DNA of 64,000 nt from Chitinophagaceae bacterium (lineage in GTDB: Bacteria > Bacteroidota > Bacteroidia > Chitinophagales > Chitinophagaceae). The translations under genes and the position numbers were made by a program. Each line of letters begins with the position of its first letter. Position 1 is the stretch's first letter. Below are positions 43,690 to 50,972 of the stretch, piece by piece. Under the pieces are notes generated by a model that saw nothing but the letters and a program-made list of their open reading frames with translations, did no database searches and was not told the origin of the DNA. The stretch is from contig CANFKE010000001.1 in the NCBI GenBank assembly GCA_947447465.1, positions 62,001-126,000 on the forward strand. The letters are read 5' to 3'.

Positions 43690-44112
43690 ATGAAAGATAC
43701 TTTTTGTCCTAAATGTAAGTCGCAGCATATAGTAAAAAGTGGATTGGCAAAAGGCAAGCAGCGCTACAAATGCCTCGATTGCAGCTATCATTTTACTGTA
43801 ATGAAAGATGGTAAAAGCATAGACCCTTATTATGTTATAAAGGCTTTGCAGTTATATATAGAAGGCGTGACACTGAGAGAGATAGAGCGAATTCTGGGGG
43901 TCAGTCATGTATCGGTAATGAACTGGGTAAGAAAGTTCAATGTCAAAGCGCCGGAGAATCTGGAGTATCATCCTACATACAAAGTACTTACCCATACCGA
44001 GCTTTTAGATCTCTTCAAAGACAAGGATTCAATGAAAAGTTCCGGCTGTCTGATCACTGAATTAGGCGACAAATTCATGGTCATCAAATGGGAAAGATTT
44101 AAAAGAAAATGA
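43690..44112 (+). CDS. Stand-alone IS1 InsA-like zinc-ribbon/HTH DNA-binding protein
   Basis: A 140-residue protein. The N-terminal zinc ribbon has Cys6, Cys9, Cys28 and Cys31 (CPKCKSQHIVKSG ... YKCLDC), as in InsA of IS1-type elements. A helix-turn-helix follows (about 55-85, YIEGVTLREIERILGVSHVSVMNWVRKF). There is no catalytic transposase domain after it; instead about 55 residues form a distinct C-terminus (HTELLDLFKDKD ... CLITELGDKFMVIKWERFKRK). No terminal inverted repeats or target duplications are visible around it. It sits between acs and the porin/transporter genes, so I infer a domesticated regulator rather than a broken element; its target could be the acs locus itself. Confidence 0.75.
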   Translation: MKDTFCPKCKSQHIVKSGLAKGKQRYKCLDCSYHFTVMKDGKSIDPYYVIKALQLYIEGVTLREIERILGVSHVSVMNWVRKFNVKAPENLEYHPTYKVLTHTELLDLFKDKDSMKSSGCLITELGDKFMVIKWERFKRK

Positions 44113-44220
44113 ATGAAAAACTATACTTATTAACACTGCTATACATGCAACTTTTCTAATGGCGGAATTCTGGCAAGATTTGATGACGAAATAGATCGTT
44201 CACACTTAAAATTCAAAGCG

Positions 44221-45615
44221 ATGAAAGTTTTTACACGATTTGCCGCATCAGTTTTGCTTCTGGCTTCTGCACAGGGTCTAAGGGCGCAAGCACCAGCAAC
44301 AGAGTATGGATCGGGCTTAAAGATCTCTTTTAATCAGGACTCGCCAAAGTACCTCAGATTCATTTTCTGGAATCAGCTATGGTGTCGCAGTATTGATAAT
44401 AACCCCGGTACAGCAGTAAATGGTGAAACCGCGGCCACAACTAATGATGTGGCATTGAGACGAGTAAGATTCCTGGCCTATGCTCAGCTCAACCCTCGTT
44501 ATCTCATTCTGCTGCACATCGGTATCAACAACCAGACCTTCAATACGGGCGGTGGTTCCGGCACCTCAGGCACAGGTGGTTATGGTTTGGGTAAGAAGCC
44601 TCAGTTATTTGTTCACGAAGCATATAACGAATATGCTGTGATACCGGCAGTAGATGCTCTAACAAAGAAAGTCCATAAATATAACCTCTACATAGGTGGC
44701 GGTCTTCACTACTGGAATGGTATTTCCAGAATGACCTCTTGCAGCACGCTCAACTTTCTGACCATTGATGCGCCAATATTCATCTGGCCGCTCCTCGAGA
44801 ATACCGATCAGTTCGGCATGCAGATGGGGTTGTATGCTAAGGGTCGTTTAGGTAAGATAGGTTACACTGTAAATATGAACAAACCTTATGCCACTACGGT
44901 AACCCCAACTGCAGGCGGTGCGGCTGTTGACAATAACGGCAACAGCAAGGCCGGTTTCTCGGGTTATTTCGACTATCAGTTCTTTGAGCAGGAAGCCAAT
45001 GTTTTGCCCTACAGGGTTGGCACATACCTGGGTACAAAGAAGGTCTTCAACATTGGTGCGGGGTTTTATCACAACAAAGATGGGGTGAAGCTGGAGTCTA
45101 AAGACAGCCTCATCAGCAAGCACGATATAGGTATTCTTTCTGCCGATGTATTTGCCGATTTGCCGATAGGTCCAAAAGAGCATAATATGGCTATTACAGT
45201 TTACAGCGTATATTACAAGAACGATTTCGGTAAGAATTATCTCCGTACTACGGGCATAATGAATACCGGTGCAAAAGACGATGCATTTAAAGGAGTATCA
45301 GCAGTGGAAGGGTATGGCAATAGCCGAGTATTGATGGGTACAGGTAGTATATGGTACACTCAGGCCGGATTTCTATTGCCAAGGGAAATTTCCGGGAAAT
45401 TCCGTTTGCAACCATTTGCCGCTTACACTTATAAGAACCTCGATGCATTGAATCAGGTAGGTAATTATTGGGATGCGGGTGCTAACATTTTACTCGACGG
45501 ACATAATGCAAAGATCACGTTGGAATATAGCAACAGGCAGTTATACAATAGCACCACCAAAATGACATCGGGCAGTAAAGGTGAAGCATTGGCGCAGTTA
45601 CAAATTTATTTATAG
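44221..45615 (+). CDS. Outer-membrane porin-like beta-barrel protein
   Basis: A 464-residue protein with a signal peptide (about 1-22, ends LRAQ). The remainder alternates amphipathic strands ending in aromatic residues (FIFWNQLWCR, RVRFLAYAQL, YLILLHIGIN, ITLEYSNRQLY, LAQLQIYL), with a final outer-membrane-type C-terminal strand. It resembles Bacteroidota porins related to phosphate-selective porin O/P. It starts 21 bases before the end-to-start gap with the MFS transporter gene, so the two are probably co-transcribed and move the same solute across the outer and inner membranes. Substrate specificity is inferred from the acs/prpE context as a small carboxylate. Confidence 0.82.
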   Translation: MKVFTRFAASVLLLASAQGLRAQAPATEYGSGLKISFNQDSPKYLRFIFWNQLWCRSIDNNPGTAVNGETAATTNDVALRRVRFLAYAQLNPRYLILLHIGINNQTFNTGGGSGTSGTGGYGLGKKPQLFVHEAYNEYAVIPAVDALTKKVHKYNLYIGGGLHYWNGISRMTSCSTLNFLTIDAPIFIWPLLENTDQFGMQMGLYAKGRLGKIGYTVNMNKPYATTVTPTAGGAAVDNNGNSKAGFSGYFDYQFFEQEANVLPYRVGTYLGTKKVFNIGAGFYHNKDGVKLESKDSLISKHDIGILSADVFADLPIGPKEHNMAITVYSVYYKNDFGKNYLRTTGIMNTGAKDDAFKGVSAVEGYGNSRVLMGTGSIWYTQAGFLLPREISGKFRLQPFAAYTYKNLDALNQVGNYWDAGANILLDGHNAKITLEYSNRQLYNSTTKMTSGSKGEALAQLQIYL

Positions 45616-45635
45616 TCACTTTTTAATACAGCAGT

Positions 45636-47165
45636 ATGAAACAAAATGAACTATCGCTGCAAAGTAATATTTGGAAGGTCATCTCGGCATCATCGGTGGG
45701 TACACTGATTGAGTGGTACGACTTTTACATATTCGGCAGCTTATCCACGATCATAGCCAGTAAGTTCTTTCCCTCGGCCAATCCTACAGCAGCACTGTTA
45801 TCAACGCTCGCAACGTTCGCGGCAGGGTTTATCGTCCGCCCGTTTGGCGCACTGGTATTTGGGCGCTTGGGCGATCTTATAGGTCGTAAATATACATTCC
45901 TCCTCACCTTGGTGCTCATGGGTGGTTCTACATTCCTTATAGGTTGTGTGCCATCTTATGCTACTATCGGTGCATGGGCACCCTTCATTGTACTGATGCT
46001 TCGTTTGTTGCAGGGGCTGGCATTGGGCGGAGAGTATGGTGGTGCAGCTACTTATGTAGCCGAGCATGCACCGCAGAACAGAAGAGGGTTCTATACCAGC
46101 TGGATACAAACTACGGCCACTTTAGGTTTGTTCTTGTCGCTTATAGTTATCCTCACTATCCGCAGGGTAGTTGGTATTGAAGAGTTCACAAAAGGCGACG
46201 GATGGCGCTACCCTTTCTTACTCTCTATAGTGCTGGTGGGTGTATCTATTGTTATTCGCATGAAGATGCATGAATCACCACTCTTTTCTAAATTGAAGGC
46301 AGAAGGTAAGGTGTCTAAAAATCCTTTGAAAGAAAGCTTTGGGAACAAGACCAATTTCAAAATGGTATTGTTGGCATTGTTCGGTGTCACCATGGGACAG
46401 GGCGTTGTATGGTACACAGGCCAATTCTATGCACAGAGCTTTATTCTCACCAAGTGCAATGTAGAGTACGAACAGGCCAATACCATCATTCTTATCTCTC
46501 TGATGATGGCAACTCCGTTCTTCGTTATTTTCGGATCTCTTTCTGATAAGATAGGCCGTAAATATATTATGATGACGGGGATGCTTTTAGGGGTATTGTG
46601 CTACAGGCCATTGTTCGATATGATCTATCAGACCTGTTCTCCGGCTAATAAAACAGAGGTTTTGGCCCAAAGGACCGTCAACGAAAAACATACATTAGTT
46701 GCAGGTACTTCTGCCGACAGTCTGGCCACATACGAGACGGTAAAGTATTATGCCGATGGCAGTCATCTGAAAATAACTAAGAAAGTGACCACATTAGCTG
46801 CTGCCGGAGCTGTAGCGCCGCCGGCAGAAGTGAAAAAAGAAATGTCGCTCAATTCATCGGGTTACTGGACCTTGATATGGATGGTGGCCATCATGGTATT
46901 GTTTGTTACAATGGTCTATGGACCGGTAGCTGCATTCCTTGTGGAGTTATTCCCTACCAAGATCCGTTATACTTCTATGTCACTGCCTTATCATATTGGT
47001 AATGGTATATTCGGTGGATTAGTACCTTTTGTTGCAACGCTCATTACTACCGTAAAGGGTACAGATCATCTGTCCGGACTGTGGTATCCAATAGGTGTTG
47101 CAGCATTGAGTCTGGTAATAGGCACCTTGTATGTCACCAACAGAAAGGTGAAAGAAGAAAATTGA
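45636..47165 (+). CDS. MFS transporter of the metabolite:H+ symporter type
   Basis: A 509-residue inner-membrane protein with 12 predicted helices. MFS signatures are present: GRLGDLIGRKYTFLLTLVLMGG (about 76-97) in loop 2-3, RLLQGLALGGEYGGAATYVAEHAPQNRRGFYTSW (split over 123-156), and GSLSDKIGRKYIMMTG (about 302-317). The EYGGA and RRGFYTSW motifs are typical of the MHS subfamily (KgtP, ShiA, ProP, YhjE), which carry organic acids or osmolytes with protons. A hydrophilic insert of about 70 residues lies between helices 8 and 9 (about 335-405), as in some YhjE-like members. With the porin and two acyl-CoA synthetases it probably imports a carboxylate. Confidence 0.9.
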   Translation: MKQNELSLQSNIWKVISASSVGTLIEWYDFYIFGSLSTIIASKFFPSANPTAALLSTLATFAAGFIVRPFGALVFGRLGDLIGRKYTFLLTLVLMGGSTFLIGCVPSYATIGAWAPFIVLMLRLLQGLALGGEYGGAATYVAEHAPQNRRGFYTSWIQTTATLGLFLSLIVILTIRRVVGIEEFTKGDGWRYPFLLSIVLVGVSIVIRMKMHESPLFSKLKAEGKVSKNPLKESFGNKTNFKMVLLALFGVTMGQGVVWYTGQFYAQSFILTKCNVEYEQANTIILISLMMATPFFVIFGSLSDKIGRKYIMMTGMLLGVLCYRPLFDMIYQTCSPANKTEVLAQRTVNEKHTLVAGTSADSLATYETVKYYADGSHLKITKKVTTLAAAGAVAPPAEVKKEMSLNSSGYWTLIWMVAIMVLFVTMVYGPVAAFLVELFPTKIRYTSMSLPYHIGNGIFGGLVPFVATLITTVKGTDHLSGLWYPIGVAALSLVIGTLYVTNRKVKEEN

Positions 47166-47189
47166 TCAACCCGCTAAAACTGAAATTAT

Positions 47190-47426
47190 ATGAATAGTAT
47201 CAAGAGAATGCTCGGAATAGTTTGGTTCCTGTTGGGCCCTGCAATTATTTACCTCCTCATTCATTCCGCAATGGCCAATATCGATATACACGGCAAGTCC
47301 GATATCAATAAGCCAATACCCTGGATGATCATCATTCTGGTATTCACCCCCATTGCTGTAGGGTTAATGATGTTTGGTTTCTATGCGCTGAAGGGCGAAT
47401 ACGATCAACTTCCCGGAGAAGAATAG
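47190..47426 (+). CDS. Small two-helix membrane protein after the MFS gene
   Basis: A 78-residue protein with two hydrophobic helices (about 8-28 and 46-68), a polar loop IDIHGKSDINKPIPW between them and an acidic tail. It starts 24 bases after the MFS stop and is followed by a strong terminator, so it is the last gene of the porin-MFS operon. Similar small proteins accompany organic-acid MFS genes in Bacteroidota and have been given a DUF name (possibly DUF6814; from memory). It could be an accessory subunit of the transporter. No enzymatic motif. Confidence 0.75.
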   Translation: MNSIKRMLGIVWFLLGPAIIYLLIHSAMANIDIHGKSDINKPIPWMIIILVFTPIAVGLMMFGFYALKGEYDQLPGEE

Positions 47427-47460
47427 TTGTTGATGGGATAATTATTCCGTCATGTATTAT

Positions 47461-47503
47461 ATAGTTTGAGTAATTTGTAATGAATTACTCAAACTATGTT
47501 TTT
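47461..47503 (+). terminator. Terminator of the porin-MFS operon
   Basis: A perfect 15-base stem (47461-47475 with 47483-47497), beginning ATAGTTTGAGTAATT, with a seven-base loop and G-T5 after it. Confidence 0.9.
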
Positions 47504-47518
47504 GTTTACATAAACAAA
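47501..47518. promoter_or_regulatory. Palindromic operator candidate before the symporter-kinase operon
   Basis: TTTGTTTA and TAAACAAA are perfect inverted arms separated by CA. The site ends five bases before the ATG at 47524, directly after the previous terminator, a position suited to a repressor or dimeric activator. Confidence 0.4.
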
Positions 47519-47523
47519 CAGGA

Positions 47524-47748
47524 ATGGACAAAAGGAAAAAATATAACAAGTTGTGGATGCTGGGCGTTGTTCTGGTCATCATCTATACTTATCCTTTCCT
47601 CTCTGTTGCTGACAAAAAGAGCTCGGGATCATTCATCCCCCCGCTGTATTCGTATCTTTTTATTACCTGGATCATAGCCATCATACTACTGTTCTTTACC
47701 GGCGAATACAGAAGTAAGGGATCCGACAAAAACAATAAGGAACAATAA
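47524..47748 (+). CDS. Small membrane protein, likely companion subunit of the symporter-kinase
   Basis: A 74-residue protein with two helices (about 10-26 and 43-60). The pattern YPFLSVADK ... PPLYSYLFITWIIAIILLF resembles the small YhdT/DUF3311-type proteins that pair with sodium-solute symporters such as PanF, and in logic the YjcH-ActP pair. The stop is eight bases before the symporter-kinase ATG. I infer that it stabilises or modulates that protein; the family assignment is tentative. Another frame (47480-47677) overlaps it but has no membrane-protein character. Confidence 0.7.
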   Translation: MDKRKKYNKLWMLGVVLVIIYTYPFLSVADKKSSGSFIPPLYSYLFITWIIAIILLFFTGEYRSKGSDKNNKEQ

Positions 47749-47756
47749 CTGCCCGC

Positions 47757-50459
47757 ATGAGCTATCTGGTCATCATATCTTGTGGTCTTATTTACTTGCT
47801 GCTGTTATTCGGTATAGCATATTATGCCGAATACAAGCTGAAGCGAAATGTGAACATCGTCAATAATCCATGGATGTATGCATTGTCTATGGCAGTGTAC
47901 TGCACTGCATGGACCTACTATGGCAGTGTAGGAAGGGTGGGTACGCAGGGTATGGAGTTTCTGGGGGTATATATAGGGCCTACTATAGCGTGTGCGTTCT
48001 TCTATCCGGTACTCCGTAAAATATTACGTATCTGCAAGTCGCAGCGCATCAATAGCATTGCCGACTTTATTGCTACCCGTTATGGAAAGAATATATCATT
48101 GGGTATCATCATTACCATATTTTGTGTACTGGGTCTTATCCCTTACATATCCCTGCAATTAAAGGCTATAACAAGCAGTCTCAGCGTACTTTCCGGAGAG
48201 CATGTGGCTGAAGGTAGCCTGCAATACTTTTATAAGGACATTACATTCTACATCACCCTCATTCTTGTTTGCTTCATCATCCTGTTTGGTACCCGCTCGG
48301 TCGATGCGTCAGAGAAACATGCCGGGTTGGTAGCATCTATTGCTTTTGAAAGTATTATTAAACTCGTCGCTTTTGTTATGGCGGGTATTTTTGTCACCTA
48401 TGGTTTGTTTCATGGCCTGGGCGATATTTTCCAACAAGCGGCACAACGCCCCGATCTTAAAGATCTTTTTGTCTTTGGCGACCATGGCACTTTCTCCGGT
48501 TGGACAGCCACTATGCTTTTGTCTATGCTGGCTACATTGCTGTTGCCACGGCAGTTTCAGGTAAGTGTGGTAGAGAATATGCAGGAGCAACATCTTAAAA
48601 AGGCATTATGGCTATTCCCGGTCTATCTGCTGGTCATCAATCTTTTTGTAGTTCCTATAGCGCTTGGTGGCATGCTCACCCCCGCGTTAAAGAGTGTAGA
48701 TTCAGATTCATACGTTCTTGCATTACCCTTGCTTTATGGTCACAATAAGTTAGGGTTATTCATTTTTATGGGCGGCTTCTCTGCAGCTATTAGTATGATC
48801 ATTGTAGAGACCATTGCCCTGTCAACAATGGTGAGTAATCACCTGCTGTTACCTTTATTGTTCTCATCGCCCAACAGTGCCCGAGAACGACCGCTCATTA
48901 AGTCTATTATATACTCTCGCAGAATAAGCATTGCCTTACTCTTACTATTGGCTTATGTCTATGAACGAACAATAGCTCAGCACGCATCTCTAGTATCAAT
49001 TGGTCTTGTGTCTTTTGCGGCAGTCGCACAGTTTGCTCCTGCACTGCTTATAGGCCTTTTCTGGAAGGCCGGTAATCGCAGAGGCGCTGTAGCCTCCATT
49101 ATAGCAGGCTTCTTTATCTGGTTCTATACATTGGTACTGCCCACATTTCTTACCGGCTCCGATGGTACTTCTGCTATAATGACGGAAGGGCTGTTGGGCA
49201 TCTCCTTACTAAAGCCATATGCTTTATTTGGTCTGGAGGGGCTGTCTCCGATTGCGCATTCATTCTTCTGGAGCATGCTCATCAACATACTTACCTATGT
49301 CATAGTATCCGTAAACACATTCAGCGATGCTCAGGAACTTTATCAGGCAGAGCTTTTCGTGGATATATTCAGGCACACCAGCAGTAGCGAACAGAATTCC
49401 ATATGGAAGGGAACTGCATACATCAGAGATATCAGGTCTTTACTGGTCAATTTTTTAGGTGAGGAGCGGGCCGACAGGTTGCTCACTTCTTTTGCCATCA
49501 AGCATAAACTACCATTGGAGAGTGGTTATGCCGATCCCCGTTTGGTGTCGTTTTCAGAGCGGATACTCTCCGGTGTCATTGGCTCAGCATCTGCCAGGAT
49601 CATGGTGCGCAGTGTCACTAAAGAAGAGATCATCAGCATTGCCGAAGTGCTCAATATTGTCAAAGAGTCACAACAGGTGTTGGAGCTCAATAAAGAACTC
49701 AGAAAGAAGTCGGCCGAACTTACTAAAGCCACAGAAATGCTCACAGCTATGAATGAGCAGCTGACCCAGATGGATATCATCAAAGATGAATTTCTCTATA
49801 CCGTCACTCATGAATTACGCACACCGCTTACCTCCATCAGAGCTATGTCTGAGATCGTTTTTGACAATCAGGATATGGAAGAAGAGCTGCGCAATCATTA
49901 CCTCTCTTCTATTGTAAATGAGACCGAACGGCTGAGTCATCTGATCACACAGGTACTTAATCTGGAGCGTTATGAATCTGGCAGACAGAAGTTACATATC
50001 TCTCCCAACAATATTGATGGGCTAATAACAGGAGTAGTACATGCATTACAACCACTCGCCAACGAAAAGAAGGCGAAACTCACTTTTCATCCATCCAGCA
50101 GTATGTATCTGGTTCAGTGCGATAGTGATCTCATAAGGCAGGTCATCTACAACCTCATCTCCAATGCCATAAAGTTTGTACCGGAGCAAACCGGCACTAT
50201 AAACATAAGAGTAAGAATTGAGTACGAAGAATTGCAGGTATGGATAGAAGATAATGGCAAGGGCGTTCCCCATGAACTCAGAGAGCTCATATTCGACAAG
50301 TTCTTTCAGGCTAAGAATCAGACCATACAAAAGCCTGAGGGTAGCGGTCTGGGATTGGCTATCAGTAAAAAGATCATAGATATGCACAATGGTCGTATAT
50401 GGGTAGAAAGCGAACCGGGTAAGGGTGCCAATTTTGTTTTTGCACTTCCTTATCAATGA
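47757..50459 (+). CDS. Sodium-solute-symporter/histidine-kinase fusion (SLC5-STAC-HK)
   Basis: A 900-residue membrane sensor. Residues 1-550 form about 13 helices with SSS-family features (NPWMYALSMAVYCTAWTYYGSVGR near 36-59, RINSIADFIATRYGK near 97-111, GGFSAAISMIIVETIALSTMVSN). A linker of about 120 residues (WKGTAYIRDIRSLLVNFLGEERADRLL ... FSERILSGVIGSASARIMV) fits the STAC domain that joins SLC5 to kinase modules. The kinase has His685 in THELRTPLTS, N box NLISNAIKF (799-807), G1 DNGKG (832-836) and G2 GSGLGL (862-867). CbrA and CrbS have the same layout; CrbS controls acs. A response-regulator gene follows after 40 bases. Confidence 0.95.
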   Translation: MSYLVIISCGLIYLLLLFGIAYYAEYKLKRNVNIVNNPWMYALSMAVYCTAWTYYGSVGRVGTQGMEFLGVYIGPTIACAFFYPVLRKILRICKSQRINSIADFIATRYGKNISLGIIITIFCVLGLIPYISLQLKAITSSLSVLSGEHVAEGSLQYFYKDITFYITLILVCFIILFGTRSVDASEKHAGLVASIAFESIIKLVAFVMAGIFVTYGLFHGLGDIFQQAAQRPDLKDLFVFGDHGTFSGWTATMLLSMLATLLLPRQFQVSVVENMQEQHLKKALWLFPVYLLVINLFVVPIALGGMLTPALKSVDSDSYVLALPLLYGHNKLGLFIFMGGFSAAISMIIVETIALSTMVSNHLLLPLLFSSPNSARERPLIKSIIYSRRISIALLLLLAYVYERTIAQHASLVSIGLVSFAAVAQFAPALLIGLFWKAGNRRGAVASIIAGFFIWFYTLVLPTFLTGSDGTSAIMTEGLLGISLLKPYALFGLEGLSPIAHSFFWSMLINILTYVIVSVNTFSDAQELYQAELFVDIFRHTSSSEQNSIWKGTAYIRDIRSLLVNFLGEERADRLLTSFAIKHKLPLESGYADPRLVSFSERILSGVIGSASARIMVRSVTKEEIISIAEVLNIVKESQQVLELNKELRKKSAELTKATEMLTAMNEQLTQMDIIKDEFLYTVTHELRTPLTSIRAMSEIVFDNQDMEEELRNHYLSSIVNETERLSHLITQVLNLERYESGRQKLHISPNNIDGLITGVVHALQPLANEKKAKLTFHPSSSMYLVQCDSDLIRQVIYNLISNAIKFVPEQTGTINIRVRIEYEELQVWIEDNGKGVPHELRELIFDKFFQAKNQTIQKPEGSGLGLAISKKIIDMHNGRIWVESEPGKGANFVFALPYQ

Positions 50460-50486
50460 TCATGATGGGATTACACTGCCAATTAG

Positions 50487-50494
50487 TAACTTTA
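50487..50494 (+). promoter_or_regulatory. -7-like element five bases from the response-regulator start
   Basis: TAACTTTA, then CGCCC, then ATG at 50500. The same five-base spacing is seen at three other genes in the window. It may provide a separate leaderless transcript. Confidence 0.4.
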
Positions 50495-50499
50495 CGCCC

Positions 50500-50871
50500 A
50501 TGAAAAAGATACTGGTTGTTGATGATGATCCGTATATACTGATGTCGCTTGAATTCCTCATGAAAAAAGGAGGAAATAATGTTATGGTCGCTCGCAATGG
50601 TACCGAAGCATTAGAGTTCATCAATTCAAATAAGCCCGACCTTATTCTCCTCGACATCATGATGCCCGATGTGGACGGCTATTCTATTTGTGAGTATGTA
50701 AAGACCACTCCTGCGCTCAGCGATATTATCATTGTTTTCCTCAGTGCCAAGTCAAAAGAAGTAGATATACAGAAGGGCTATGATCTAGGTGCTGCACTCT
50801 TCATCAGCAAGCCATTCTCCACACGCAATCTCATGAAAGAGGTCAATAATCTGCTCGGTGTTACAGACTAG
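50500..50871 (+). CDS. Single-domain response regulator
   Basis: A 123-residue CheY-like receiver. The acidic pocket is Asp8-Asp9-Asp10 (LVVDDDPY), the phospho-acceptor is Asp52 (LLDIMMPDVDG), the switch residue is Ser82 and the conserved lysine is Lys104 (ISKPFS). There is no DNA-binding or enzymatic output domain. I start at 50500; a longer frame opens at 50425 within the kinase gene but homology begins at MKKILVVDDD. It lies 40 bases after the symporter-kinase and is its obvious phosphorylation partner. The output must be through protein-protein contact or a further phosphorelay. Confidence 0.93.
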   Translation: MKKILVVDDDPYILMSLEFLMKKGGNNVMVARNGTEALEFINSNKPDLILLDIMMPDVDGYSICEYVKTTPALSDIIIVFLSAKSKEVDIQKGYDLGAALFISKPFSTRNLMKEVNNLLGVTD

Positions 50872-50972
50872 CATTCGCAGATTTTGGTTATTTGGTATAT
50901 ATATCGCTATTCCATACTACAGACAAGCTAACTTTAAACTGTTGATAAATAGTTTTAAAACGCACTTGTCTT

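Noticed and set aside
43690-44112. Remnant of an IS1 insertion sequence
   Set aside because: No insB-like catalytic frame, no terminal inverted repeats and no flanking duplication were found; the gene is intact with its own -7 element. I favour a domesticated regulator, though a decayed element is not fully excluded.
47480-47677. A 65-codon plus-strand frame overlapping the small membrane protein
   Set aside because: It begins within the terminator loop region, spans the palindrome, and its translation lacks the two-helix pattern that the 47524 frame shows.
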